Notes: a model not told the origin generated them from the sequence alone. 64,000 bases of DNA from Lasiodiplodia sp. COLG20 (GCA_009801085.1 VNWV01000001.1:4030001-4094000), one strand, 5' to 3'. Numbered from the stretch's first letter, positions 44,391 to 55,428 are shown. Program-made: numbers and translations.

Positions 44391-45448
44391 GGGAGAAATC
44401 CCGGCTTGTCGTGGACGAGGGATGGCGGAGCGGCGGGGATTGTTTATGGTATCTTTATTGGCGGCGATGAGCATCAGCGGCATGCCCACGCTGCGTGGCA
44501 TATGTAGAGCTGGCAATCATATGAACTTCGCAAGCCGACACATTTCATAGTGCACCCGAATTGCAAGATCGTGAAGACTTCTGCAGCCCTCCGTGAATCT
44601 GGACCGTAGTCCGTTGAAACCATAATAAATTGATTCTCTAAAGGGGCTCGCGACTAGTAGTGACTATGTACACTCAAAGGCGGGACTAAGCCCAAACGGG
44701 CTATATTCCGGGTAAATATTATGTGCGGCTCTTCGTATTTTAACCGGGAGCTGTTTTTAGCTCCGGAATTTGAGGACCAAACCACAACACGATCTTGAAC
44801 GACTGCTGCTGGTTGTCTTTGGAGTAGCTGACTATTGCGAAGTAGCATTTGAGGATGAAGCGAGCATGGGTCCATGTGGTATACGGGAAGATCTTTTTGT
44901 GGGGAAGAGGGTGCGCATTGTGCTCGTATGCCCGACGCTGAAACAAGCATCACAATTAGGCACAAATGCATTGAAGAATACGATCCGCCCACAAACTTCC
45001 CGCACAAATAACCTTTCCGCATCCCTTCTTTCCCCCGCTAAGCCGTTAGAAGCACATCGCTGGCGTTTTCATGTTTCATTGGTCGCTTCGCTATAAATAT
45101 ACTTCCGGCACCGCACATCTTTTGAAAATCGTCTTTAAAGTTAAAACCCTTGTGTTACTCTCCCTTATGTGCATCATTAATTCACGCATCATACGTCATC
45201 GCCGATTTCGTCAGCCAGAAAGCTCTGGCCATTTCCAGCGTCTCACGGATCGGGCGAAACAGGGTCCGATGGCGGGGTTGCAGAACAATGGCGTTGGTGG
45301 GGTGTGGTGGGGTGGTGGAGTGATCTCTCGCGCCCGGCGCGCCCCATCTCATGTCACCTCTTGAAACAATCATCCCATCGCCCTACGAGCTTATAACGCC
45401 CCCCATCATGCGCAGAAACAGTTCCCCCTCCTCTCCAAATCCCATTCG
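44391..45448. other. Intergenic region
   Basis: About 1.06 kb between the second secreted protein and the fumarate-reductase-like gene. No gene is supported. A TGGTGGAG motif lies at 45313-45320, noted separately. Confidence 0.45.
45313..45320 (+). promoter_or_regulatory. TGGTGGAG half-site upstream of fumarate-reductase-like gene
   Basis: Same eight bases as the half-sites in the 24-32 kb gene group, about 129 bp upstream of the start codon. An eight-base match in a GT-rich stretch can be chance. Confidence 0.3.
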
Positions 45449-46966
45449 ATGCCCGGCAGGCGGACCTTCCTCCTGCTGCTCGCACTCACCTTCTCCATCC
45501 CCCTCATTTCTATGCTCTACACCCGACTCATGAGCACCATCATGTCCTCCGCCCCGAACCCCTCCGCCCCCGCCGCGCACGCCATCGTCATCGGCTCCGG
45601 CCTCGCCGGCCTCTCCGCCGCCTCGACGCTCCTCTCCGCCCACCACCCCGTCACGCTCATCGAGCGCCTCCCCAAGCCGGGCGGCAACAGCATCAAAGCC
45701 TCCTCCGGCATCAACGGCGCGCCAACGCGCTACCAACCCTCGCCCCCCGATGAACTGTTCTACAGCGACACAGTGCGGTCCGCGGGCGCCGCGCTGACGG
45801 GATCGGAGAAGACGATGCGCGCCCGCCGCGAGGACCTGATCCGCACGCTGACGGCCCGCAGCGCATCCGCCATCGACTGGCTTGCCGACGAGAAGGGCAT
45901 CGACCTGAGCGTCGTCGCGATGCTCGGCGGGCACAGCCGCGCAAGGACGCATCGCGGCGCGGGGCCGACGCCGCCGGGCGCCGCCATCGTGACGACGCTG
46001 CTGAAGGACGTGCAGGCGGCGCCGGGGTTTACGCTGCTGACGAACGCGACGGTGACGGGGGTGCTGCAGGGTGCGGACGGGGGGGTTGACGGGGTGCAAT
46101 TCAAGGATGCGGAGGGTGTGGCTAAGGAGCTGCGCGGGCCGGTGGTGTTCGCGACGGGCGGGTTTGCGGGGGATGCGGGTGGCATGTTGAAGAAGTACAG
46201 GCCGGACCTGGCCGGGTTCCCGTCGACGAATGAGGCGTGGCCGGGGAGCGCGCCGTTGTTGACAGCGGTGGGCGCGCAGGAGGTGGATATGGAGATGGTG
46301 CAGGTGCATCCGACGGGGTTTGTGGACCCGAAGGAGCAGGGCAAGCCGGTCAAGTTCCTGGCGGCGGAGGTGCTGCGGGGCGAGGGCGGGTTGATGCTCA
46401 GGGGTGGGAAGAGGTTTGTGAATGAGTTGGAGACGAGGCAGCATGTGACGGATCGGATTATGGAGACGCAGCCGGAGGTGGTGGATGGCGTGAAGCTGTG
46501 GGATGTCAAGATCGTGATGGATGAGGGGGCGTACGAGGCGGCGAAGAGCCATGTGGGCTTTTACCTGTTCAAGGGGCTGATGCAGAAGACGACGGTGGCA
46601 GAGCTCGGGGGCGCGGACGCGGTCAAGGAAGTTCAGGCTTTCGCGGACTATGCGGCTGGGAAGGCGCAGGATCCGCAGGGGAGGAAGGACTTTGGGCACT
46701 GGAAGCTTAGGGATGTGGCGCCGGACTCGGTCGTGTACGTGGGCAGGGTGACGCCCGTTGTTCACTTTACCATGGGCGGTGTTGTAATCAATGAGAAGGC
46801 AGAGGTGCTCGACAAGGAAGGAAAGCCGATCCGGGGCGTCTGGGCTGCCGGTGAAGTGAGCGGAGGCATTCACGGGGCTAATAGACTGGGTGGAAGCTCT
46901 TTGCTGGAGTGTGTTGTTTTTGGGCGCATCGCCGGACAGCAGGCTGCAGAGAGTCTGAAGGCATAA
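45449..46966 (+). CDS. Fumarate reductase-like flavoprotein (Osm1/Frd1 type)
   Basis: Single exon, 505 aa. A hydrophobic N-terminal segment (residues 5-22, FLLLLALTFSIPLISML) is a signal or anchor, as in the secretory/mitochondrial yeast enzymes. FAD binding follows: HAIVIGSGLAGLSAASTLLSA (about 44-64) and ERLPKPGGNSIKASSGINGA. Then come the active-site regions VQVHPTGFVDP, GGKRFVNELETRQHVTDRI (catalytic Arg context) and HFTMGGVVIN with GVWAAGEVSGGIHGANRLGGSS at the C-terminus. The family reduces fumarate to succinate with reduced flavin, re-oxidising cofactor under low oxygen. No heme domain is fused. Two Met residues at 23 and 28 might serve as internal starts for a soluble form. GC-rich coding with no introns. 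Confidence 0.93.
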   Translation: MPGRRTFLLLLALTFSIPLISMLYTRLMSTIMSSAPNPSAPAAHAIVIGSGLAGLSAASTLLSAHHPVTLIERLPKPGGNSIKASSGINGAPTRYQPSPPDELFYSDTVRSAGAALTGSEKTMRARREDLIRTLTARSASAIDWLADEKGIDLSVVAMLGGHSRARTHRGAGPTPPGAAIVTTLLKDVQAAPGFTLLTNATVTGVLQGADGGVDGVQFKDAEGVAKELRGPVVFATGGFAGDAGGMLKKYRPDLAGFPSTNEAWPGSAPLLTAVGAQEVDMEMVQVHPTGFVDPKEQGKPVKFLAAEVLRGEGGLMLRGGKRFVNELETRQHVTDRIMETQPEVVDGVKLWDVKIVMDEGAYEAAKSHVGFYLFKGLMQKTTVAELGGADAVKEVQAFADYAAGKAQDPQGRKDFGHWKLRDVAPDSVVYVGRVTPVVHFTMGGVVINEKAEVLDKEGKPIRGVWAAGEVSGGIHGANRLGGSSLLECVVFGRIAGQQAAESLKA

Positions 46967-47353
46967 GGAAAGAAAATGGGGTCATGATAATTAAGCGTTT
47001 TCTTTTTGTTCACTGGAAGCTTCAGGCGCTTTCCAGCAGTCCTCGAAATCATATCTGGAAGTTGGTTGAACTTTTCCCATCTACTGCGTGCGAATGAAAC
47101 GTTCGTAATCACTACAACTTCTAGCTGTTGCATCAAAGCACAAACCGCTTAGAGGTTGAGTCAACTACGTTAGTAGCCAAGTTAAACAAAAGGAATTCCA
47201 TTTTAATTTGAGGCAACAAGCACTTTAGCGAGAGGGAAGCGTCAGAATGCAATAAGGTGAGCAAAGATGGAGAGGAGAGGAACGCTAGTATAGAAAGAGA
47301 ACCCATATCGAGCTCATCGGAACGCTGTGTTGATTCGACCACATAACCCAGAA
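46967..47353. other. Gap between convergent genes
   Basis: 387 bp between the ends of the fumarate-reductase-like gene and the HET gene; untranslated-type sequence only. Confidence 0.5.
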
Positions 47354-49741
47354 CTATTCCAAAACAACCGTCTTCCAAGTTCTCTTTGCTTCTACCCATA
47401 CCTTGAGATAGACCCAACCCATGCTTATACGGCGTGCTATTGTGGCGTTCCTGTCCCACGAGATAAGAAGAACATTCACTATGGCGCTCCACAGCACTTC
47501 CTGCTCATATGAACCAATGGGATCTATTCCTTCATTCCGGGATCTGAGGTCATACGGTACTTGAGATAATGCAAGAGCCATCAGTTCGTAAGTGGTTGTT
47601 GTTGGTATTTGCTTTTCCTCAGCTTTTGACTTCAAGCGGAGCTCATTAGCCTCGACTACGCCAACCATTTCGCCGTTTTCGTTCAGGATTTCGAAATATT
47701 CGAAATCGTAATGTCTTTGGTAGATTCCAAGTCTGAAGACAGCGGTCTGCGTTCGTGTCAACAGCATATCAGGCTGAAGATGGTTGAAGATGGTCGACGG
47801 AACCTGGGTTTCAGGACTTCCTCGCAAATACATTTCGTTCCAGAACTGTTTCTGAGTTGGCCATCGTTGAAATAGGTTTCCTAGGTGATTTTCAAGCGAT
47901 AAGTATCCAGAGTTTGCATAAGACGCAAGTATTGCCTGAAGGTCGCTAGGTAAAGGCTCCTCAAAGCAACCTCCATGCCAAGCAAACACCAGAGATCTGA
48001 TACTTTCCCATGACAATTCCTCGAACATGACGTCAGTAGCCATAAATTTCCCATCTTCACCCACACGGGACCATAGTACTAGTGATACCACATAATCGAT
48101 GGATTGAAATCCTGGACCTTGACACACTACTCCATTGATCGATGCCCATGCCCAAGACGGATACAGAAGGTTTTGGTCACCCGGAGGGCAGGAACGAAGA
48201 TCAAATGTAGAAGTACCTCCTCTCAGTCTCCACAAAAGAGCTCTGTCGAGATATAGCTCAGGAAGTCCGTAAATCGTCTTGTCTTTTCCAAACAATGCGG
48301 AGAGAATACCTGCAAAGGCGTTGTAGATGTCCGATGGGTAGGTCAACGACTTTTTAGTGTATTCTTCCAAATGTCCCCAGTAGTCCCTTACAACATCGAA
48401 CCCTGAAAGACCAGAATGTTTCTTGCGCAGCTGAGGTATGGAGATGGTGTGGTCCAATGAATACCAGCCGTCGAAGTGGTTGAGGGAAGCATCTTCGCGT
48501 TGGAAATCCCGGTTGCATGTGAACCAGACCTCCAATTCGGTGAAGTAGAGCCTTCGCGGAGACAACATACTCTCTTGATACGTCCATCCGCGTTTGGACC
48601 AGGGTGCTCCGGAAAGAGCCCGCGACAGGTGGGGAAGCCCACTAGTTACCTGGATACCGGCGATGCGCGTCTGCACCTGGGATGTTTGTCGTTCTGTACC
48701 GATGCCCGGGATAGGGGATTCCATGCTGTCGCCACTGGTTGCTACAAGTGTGAGTACGGCCGATTGAAAGATTTCCGCCATTGCATGGATTTGACGGCTC
48801 TTTTTCGCCCCATCATCTTGAACGATACATAGTCTGTCGACCCATAAGAATCCCTGGCCAAGAATCTCGCATATCGTCAATGCATCTTCAATGGTCTTTG
48901 GAAGTTTTACAAGGCTTCTGGGTTGCTCCAACTGTGTCGTGTTTTCCTTCAGTAGCACGCATCTTCTTCGATCGATGTCTTTGCCCCACACATAACTTAG
49001 GGCAAAATATTCGCGACGATCGCATGAATTCAGTTCGGGGGTGATCTTTCTGTCTTTGACGTCGATAAGGCGCATTCCCGATGGAGAAGTGGCGGTTGGA
49101 AGACATTCTACGTGTCTCATGCTGCATGAGTCGATCCATTGTCGGATTTGATTCCAGGGGATCGAGGGGCTAACGACCTGATTAACCTCGAGAATGGAGT
49201 CGTGATGTATTGTTGAAACTTTTTCAACAGCCATTAAAGTGGCGGGGCCTCGGCCAAAAGACAGCTTTATCGAGCCATGTCGGAGGTACGTAAAGGAAAT
49301 AGGTATAGGGTGATCCCCAGAGATCAGATCCTCATTGATCGGGTATACAGCGCTGTGGGCTCGTACTGTGCACATGACTATGCGGCAGAAAGCGCATTGA
49401 CTCCGAGCCTCGAGCTCTGCCAATGTCCCTAGAACTATACCGATTTCTGTGTATGCATCATCTGTTCGATAAGGCTCGCAGAACTGCTTCTCAAGGTCAA
49501 GGTGTTGGCAGAAGAGGCACAAAGAGACCCCTTGTGCTGCGTTTCGAAAGCCAGAGCGCCCACAATGGAACACTTGATTCCGCTTCTGCAAGATTGAAAC
49601 GTTCTGGGCCCAATTTTTAAACAAGGATTCGCTCAAGCAGGGACAAAAAGGACAACGTTCTGAAAGCTGATCGTCGATAGACGTAGCTTCCCAGTGTGCC
49701 CAGTCCACGTCAGTTTTGGGAACTACTCGATTGTCCGTCAT
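47354..49741 (-). CDS. HET-domain (heterokaryon incompatibility) protein
   Basis: Single exon, 795 aa. The N-terminus has cysteine pairs (CPFCPC, CLFC, CAFC) seen in this family. The HET blocks are YFALSYVWG (245-253), FLWVDRLCIVQDD (298-310) and SKRGWTYQESMLSPRRLYF (382-400). A long C-terminal region follows (SWAWAS about 130 residues later, then no recognised domain). No NACHT, WD or ankyrin repeats. Members trigger incompatibility cell death or serve in fungal immunity, but most are unassigned. The ORF is intact and clearly different in sequence from the HET gene at 2-4 kb, so not a recent duplicate. Confidence 0.94.
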   Translation of the reverse strand: MTDNRVVPKTDVDWAHWEATSIDDQLSERCPFCPCLSESLFKNWAQNVSILQKRNQVFHCGRSGFRNAAQGVSLCLFCQHLDLEKQFCEPYRTDDAYTEIGIVLGTLAELEARSQCAFCRIVMCTVRAHSAVYPINEDLISGDHPIPISFTYLRHGSIKLSFGRGPATLMAVEKVSTIHHDSILEVNQVVSPSIPWNQIRQWIDSCSMRHVECLPTATSPSGMRLIDVKDRKITPELNSCDRREYFALSYVWGKDIDRRRCVLLKENTTQLEQPRSLVKLPKTIEDALTICEILGQGFLWVDRLCIVQDDGAKKSRQIHAMAEIFQSAVLTLVATSGDSMESPIPGIGTERQTSQVQTRIAGIQVTSGLPHLSRALSGAPWSKRGWTYQESMLSPRRLYFTELEVWFTCNRDFQREDASLNHFDGWYSLDHTISIPQLRKKHSGLSGFDVVRDYWGHLEEYTKKSLTYPSDIYNAFAGILSALFGKDKTIYGLPELYLDRALLWRLRGGTSTFDLRSCPPGDQNLLYPSWAWASINGVVCQGPGFQSIDYVVSLVLWSRVGEDGKFMATDVMFEELSWESIRSLVFAWHGGCFEEPLPSDLQAILASYANSGYLSLENHLGNLFQRWPTQKQFWNEMYLRGSPETQVPSTIFNHLQPDMLLTRTQTAVFRLGIYQRHYDFEYFEILNENGEMVGVVEANELRLKSKAEEKQIPTTTTYELMALALSQVPYDLRSRNEGIDPIGSYEQEVLWSAIVNVLLISWDRNATIARRISMGWVYLKVWVEAKRTWKTVVLE

Positions 49742-50339
49742 TTTGATCTGCTAGCTTTTTTCAGGTCGCGCCTGCTCGATAGGAGTAAGAGGATTGTGAG
49801 TATTGTTGATCGAATGAGGCTGCAGTTGGATTGTATGAAGATTTGTGGCTAAAAGCGCGCGCTATGTTAGCCGACCCTTATGAGCTAAAGTAGCCTTTCA
49901 CACGCTCTATCAATGATAACTTATAGTTAGGTTGGTAGCGTTAGAAGAGTTCAACTAATGGCTGAAAGCAGTGCGATAATTCACTGCACTTCCGCTTCAA
50001 TGAATGGTTTTATAGGTTGTAGAACGTTTCTTGAAGATTGCTAGCGAAAGTTTATTCTTGAAGCTGGAAACAGTGAGTAGAACGAGTTGTGTTTTATCTA
50101 CCGCGGGGTCGATTGGCTGACTGACCAATGATTAGAAGACAAGTATGTTGTGGGGCAGCCTTCTCGTACTCGGAGCATGTGCTTACCCCAAGGAGCTAAT
50201 ACATGGGTAGTGGTGTGTGGCAACGGCTCATTACTGGGGTAGCCGGACCCCGGTTGGCTAAAAGAGATTACGATGGCTGCTGCAGATGCAAATAGTCGCT
50301 CGCTAGCTGGCCTGTATGTACAGTACTTTGCAAGAGCGG
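49742..50339. other. Intergenic region
   Basis: Upstream region of the HET gene. No gene or repeat recognised before the MITE that starts at 50340. Confidence 0.5.
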
Positions 50340-50536
50340 TTTATGTGTGTGGGGCGGTGTTACGCCGGCTCGCACGGTGCATCCCTGGCATCCTCACCAA
50401 ATTCATGCAGATTCGCCGGGTGATGGTTGAAGGAACACCAGAAAAACGACGAAGACGCTGCCCAACGAATCAAAACTGAAGGTTTTGGTGAGGATGCACC
50501 GTGCTAGCCGGCGTTAAACCGCCCCCCACACATAAA
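50340..50536. mobile_element. MITE-like element with long terminal inverted repeats
   Basis: 197 bp flanked by inverted repeats of about 50-60 bp. Left end begins TTTATGTGTGTGGGGCGG and runs through CGCACGGTGCATCC to TCCTCACCAAA; the reverse complement of the right end reads TTTATGTGTGGGGGGCGG through AGCACGGTGCATCC to TCACCAAAA. The left arm has a small ATCCCTGGCATCC duplication-like insertion. The interior (about 80 bp) has no coding capacity. This is the structure of a non-autonomous DNA transposon. A clean target-site duplication was not clear; a TA duplication within the ends is possible. Confidence 0.85.
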
Positions 50537-51049
50537 TGTGACAGTTGCCTCGGTGGGGCAGAACGGTAGCTAGAGGCGTACCCAAGCAGGCCTTAGGCAG
50601 CCTTGACACCTTGACATCTGGCAGGTGGGACCAGGGCCTATCTACTTCGCCGTGTACTCCTTGATATTAGTGGGAAGCTCCCAGTTCAGCCGTTATTACT
50701 ATTTTTATCCAAACAATAAGCCTTTAATTCCACATAAAGATGGAGTATAATATTAGTTAAAGGAAAGAACATATGAAAAAAATCATGTAATGTACGGGAG
50801 GATACGAATGGATTTTTATCTTTTTGTAAGATAAGTCCTGCACCATGTCCCGCTTAACAAAAATGAGCATGTGGCGTTCTTTTGCTTGAAAGAATTTAAG
50901 AAAACACGTAGGGTAGAAGTGGCGCAACGGATTCATTCCGAAGCTTCCGTCCCGGAACCGTTCCGGTCGGAATCTCATCCGCGGTCTCCAGATCCAGCTC
51001 CACCCGCACGTCACGGCCTTCTCCTGTGTTCCATCATGTTTTCGCCGCC
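50537..51049. other. Intergenic region upstream of a Zn2Cys6 gene
   Basis: 513 bp without a supported gene; contains the promoter of the transcription factor that starts at 51050. The minus-strand frame across 50757-51158 is a shadow. Confidence 0.45.
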
Positions 51050-53644
51050 ATGCCTGCAGAACGTGGGACTCCGTCGCGCCGGCGTAAGATTGCTCTTGCA
51101 TGCGAGCCTTGCCGGGAGCGCAAGTCGCGTTGTGACGGAGGCAAGCCGATATGCGCATCTTGTCGCCGCCGATCCTTTACGCTCGAGCAATGTGTCTACA
51201 AAGCCGACAATGCGCGATCGGAGAGCAATAATACGTATGTCTGACCTCATCTCCTGCTGTCGCGCACAATAACAAGTTGCCAGTTACGTTCGAGCACTGC
51301 ACCTCCGTATTCGAGAATTGGAGCAGGCATGCGAAAATGCGGGCGTCGACGTTCCAAGTCTGCCGGAAACCCCCGATCGAGGTTCTCAACTAGAACCGTC
51401 ATTCTCCGGGAGCGCTCCGAGGCCGGCTTCCAGCACCCGCCATCATCCCGGAGGCATATCAGAGACCGGCCAAGATAACGCACGTCCAGTAGATCCTGTC
51501 CCCGCTCCGCAGACCCTCAATGAAGCTCCAGCTGCTGCTCCTACGCCCCAACTCAGCCAGTGGCCTGGTAATGGGGCGGGAACGCCTTCACAACGCACGC
51601 CCGCTAGCGCCATTCAAAACGACCTCGAGCCGACACAGCCCGAGGCCCAGGTGAGCGCGATGGGAACGTTTGCGGCTGGGGATGCACATCTGTACACCCA
51701 CTCAACGCCCGAGTATTTCGGCCATTCTTCCGCCGCTTCTTTCATGCAGCAGGCTTGCCTCGATCCGGCCGGCGGAGTGCATCCGAGTACCAGTCACTAC
51801 CTCGCATTCGCTGCCGAGCAATGTGCTGCTGGCACGCAGTCGTCTGCGCAACTTCAATTGCGCAATGCTGTGTTGCCGCCTCGGGCTCTGGCGGACCATC
51901 TCTTGGAAGCGTTCTGGGACAGGATATTTTGTCTGTATCCTTTCTTCCATCGTAAAAGTTTCGAACGGCAATACGAGCGCTTGTGGGTGCCCGCAACAAG
52001 TGTGCCCCATGATACACCGTCCTGTGCCGCGGTAGGTTTGGGTGGGAGTCCGGAGACACCAGGGAATCTTATGGTGTTTCACTGCGCATTGAATGCCATA
52101 TTTGCACTGGGCTGCCACTTCTCCAGTTTACCGGCGGCAGATCGGGAGCCGCTTGCATTCTCTTTCTTCCTACGTGCGAAAGCTTTTATTGGTCTCGATC
52201 TTCTGGAGGTCAACAGCATCGGCGTGGTGCAGTCCCTGCTGTTGACTGCCCTCTGTCTACAGAGCACTCCTTTTCCTTCGCGCTGTTGGAATGCCGTTGG
52301 TGTCGCTTGCCGTGTTGCTCAAGGGCTGGGCCTACATACTGAAGTTGGTGATGGCTCCCGTGATGCTCTCGGAATAGACATCCGCCGCCGGACCTGGCAT
52401 GGATGCGTGCATATGGATATGTGAGTCTTCCATAGCTTGTTCGTTGTCTTGGCTGACAAATCTTTGAGTACTGTGAGCATGATGCTCGGAAGACCCCCAG
52501 CGACTTTGCCATCACCTCTTCCACTACCGTCTGTGCTTGAAGATGAGGATATTTGTAGAGGAGCGGTGGCAGATCCAGGGCGAGAACAACCTTCGTGGAA
52601 ACGATTCTTCGTGGAGGCAATCAAACTGAACAGAATTTGCGCCGCCATCATGTCTGAGATTTACCAACCATGGCTTGGCACGGACTGCCTCGGACCTCCA
52701 GATTCTGCATCACAGAAAATCTTTACTGCCGTTGATGTCCTCGCCAAGCTGGATCTGAACTTGTCTGAATTCGAGTCTCGCCTTCCGTCCTTCATCTCCT
52801 GGACGACCGAAAGCCGTACATCTACTACAACCGCTGCAAGATCGTCAATGTACCAACAACAGAAGAATGTCCTACATGCTAGGCACGCATCGCTATTTCC
52901 GAAATTCTTCAACCTAGACTAACTTATGTAACAGATTTCTCCACCTGAAATTAATGCTCTATCGACCTATATTTACCTTCCTATGCAATCCCGCATCAAC
53001 CACGTCTACCAACACCAGCCCTCTCTATTCGGCTGTCTCAACCCAATGCGCTCTGTCATGTGCTGTCACAGCGATGGACCTTCTCGACCATGTTTACGAC
53101 ACTTATCTCTCGTCCGCGACTGATGCCTGGTGGTACAACGGACTCTGTAAGCAGACGCAAGATGAAGAGCGAACGCAAACTTGAATCTGACAACCCTGCA
53201 GACGCATCTACAGCAGGCATCGTAGTCATCATGGCTCACTCATGCCCTCAGGTCATAGGTTCCATTGATCAGACCAGGTTGAAGCGGTCATGGGAACGCT
53301 GTGTCGAAATTCTGCAGCATCTATCTACTTTCAACCTCCCATCGAAGAACCAGCTCAACTTGCTCCAACGGGCATATGCGCAGCGTGTCTCGGACCAGCA
53401 ATTATCCAGCTCTACCAATAACCCGCGGCAAGGTCGATCTGCAGTGCAGCAGCCAACGTCAATGCCGAATGCCAGCCAAAGCTGGGATCAACCTGCGCAG
53501 AGTGGACCGGCGTGGGAAAGCCAGGGGGTCGACAACTATCTCTCCGGTAACGACGGCATGACTGACTTCGCAGCTGAGGGGTTTGGCTTCTTTGATTCCA
53601 TGAATTTCTTCGAGGGGGGCTTTCCGAATTTTGTCTCTGGATGA
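51050..53644 (+). CDS. Zn2Cys6 transcription factor with fungal-trans domain
   Basis: Model join(51050..51234,51284..52420,52469..52882,52935..53146,53202..53644), 796 aa. Binuclear zinc cluster with cysteines 18, 21, 28, 35, 38 and 48 ([22 protein letters not shown]), followed by [13 protein letters not shown] as linker/coiled coil. A Pro/Gln/Ala-rich disordered region covers about 100-200. The regulatory domain begins near 230 ([21 protein letters not shown]) and has [12 protein letters not shown] and SMMLGRP. Intron 3 appears to be GC-AG (GCACGC donor with a perfect ACTAAC branch), which gives the expected [16 protein letters not shown]. The C-terminus is aromatic/acidic, like an activation region. 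Start at 51050 (GCCGCCATGCC). It faces the amidohydrolase gene tail-to-tail and is a likely regulator of the downstream group. Confidence 0.9.
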
Positions 53645-53823
53645 AAACGAGTTCTGTTGTGAATGAAACAAGACTTATCCTCTATGGAATATGTTATGGT
53701 ACGCAGGATGTTAGAGAGGATACTATCTATTCATTTCGAATTATTGCTTTCACCATTTAAGTCACTAATGAAGGGCTACCAATCCCTATCACTATGAGCA
53801 TTCGCTGCAAATGCTCAGACAAC

Positions 53824-55022
53824 TCAAAGACGTGTCTCATTTGCAAGTCGTGGGAACAATTTGTGTGCGTTGCCATAATTGATCCTGTCTCTCAGCTCGC
53901 TGTCCATTTCGAAAGCCTCAAGCTCCTGCAAAAAGCCCGGATAGGCCGGCGGCGGTGCGTAAGGAAAGTCACTCTGCAGAGAGCCCGTCAGCGCCATGCA
54001 TCTGAGAAAGTCGCCTCACGTCACTTACCCCGTAGAGAATATGATCATGCGGTACCAATTCCAAGAGCATTGTCATCACAGCCGGGCTCGCAGACAGCGC
54101 AAGGTCGTAATGGAAGCTGCGGAATGCCTTCATTATTTTCTCGTACGTCAAGCCGGTGAGTTCGTTTGCCAGCAGGCTCGGCGCCGCCTTGAGCGGCGTT
54201 GCAATCCTGCTGATCACATACGGCAGCGTACCGCCGGCGTGCGACAGGATGACCTTGCAGTCCGGGAACTTCTCGCGGGTGCCGTTCATGATCATGTCCA
54301 TGGCCGCCCGCGTCGTCTCGTGCGGGTAGTCGATCATGGGTTGCGGCATGCGGGGGTTGACCTTGTTCGTGTCAACGGGATGCGTCGGGTGGATGAAGAC
54401 TACGCATTTGCGCCGGTTGAGCTCGGCCCAGATGGGCTCGAGGGACGGGTGGCCGAGGTACGTGTTTGAGGGGCCGTAGCGGGTGAAGAGGATGACGCCG
54501 TCGGCGTGCAGCGTGTCGAGTGAATGTCTAATCTCGGATAAAGCAGCTTCGGTGTCCAGCAGGCTAGGAAAGGATGCAAAGAAGCCGAATTTGTCGGGGT
54601 GTTTGTTGCGTATTTCAGCGGCGTATTCGTTCAGGGAGCGAGCCAGATCAAATGATGCTTGGCCCTCGATGATGCAAGCACCGGGAGCTGTCACGGATAG
54701 GATAGCAGTCTGAATGCCGAGCCGCTTCATAACCAATTCGGAACTTAGTTGTGTCCATCGGGGCGTGGGCCAGCCGCTCGGATCGCCTATCATGCTTCTA
54801 GTTAGCTTTGCGGAAGACCAGCTACTGCGAGAAATCTCACCGCCATTCTCTTCGACGACTAAGAACATTAGCTGCAGAAAATCAAAGGTTCCTCAATAAT
54901 GACGAACCCTTTCTGTAGAAATCAGGCACAAAATGGTGATGCGTGTCGATTTTGTTCACCGGCGCCCGCTGAATCCAACTCGTGGCTTTGTCCTTTAGCC
55001 AGTCAATCACATGGTCCTCCAT
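53824..55022 (-). CDS. Amidohydrolase-2 family decarboxylase (ACMSD/resorcylate type)
   Basis: Model complement(join(53824..53973,54029..54786,54841..54858,54908..55022)), 346 aa, including an 18-nt micro-exon required to give RKVVEENGGDPSGWPTPRW. Metal-binding residues of the TIM-barrel family are in place: IDTHHHFVP (His28, His30), VVFIHPTHP, ILSHAGGTLPY and the late SDFPYAPPPAYPG with the catalytic Asp. This family includes aminocarboxymuconate-semialdehyde decarboxylase and gamma-resorcylate/2,3-dihydroxybenzoate decarboxylases, which remove CO2 from aromatic acids non-oxidatively using a divalent metal. No signal peptide. Upstream (55110-55247) lies a copy of a dispersed repeat. The substrate is unknown; an aromatic acid is the likeliest. 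Confidence 0.9.
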
Positions 55023-55428
55023 ACTGTCGAAGCAGCTCTTTGAATCTGTAAAATCAACACTGTTCAATGTTTACACGAGAATTTGTGAAGTTCAATTTGA
55101 CAGTGGTCTGGGCAAGCTCCAAATGCGGCGTTCTTAAGTGATGACCGGAATCGTCCCGAGCTCCACACACCCAAATCGGATGCATTCCGGGGATCATGAT
55201 CATCGTCACTGGGCGATCGCCATGACGCAATGTTAGTATTAACAGGGGGTACTTCCATTTGAAATTTAGAGATGATCAGAAAAACCAGGTAGGGTTTCGA
55301 GTAAAAACTACTGCAATTGGAACGCTATGTCTCAACCACATTCGAGCACGAGAGGAATATGTATATATTCGTAGTTGGTGGATGAATTTGTAAATTCCCC
55401 TTCTATATGCATAAGGCTGGTCTTTATT
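55023..55428. other. Intergenic region containing a dispersed repeat
   Basis: Between the amidohydrolase start and the end of the next gene. Its main content is repeat copy A at 55110-55247. Confidence 0.5.
55110..55247 (+). repeat. Dispersed repeat, copy A
   Basis: About 138 bp that align along their length with 63280-63407 in the same orientation: shared blocks include GCAAG-TCCAAA, TTAAG-GATG-CCGG, CGTCCCGAGCTC, ATTCCG-GGATC-GATCA and TAGTATTAACA. Identity by eye is roughly 70%, most differences being transitions. Confidence 0.7.
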
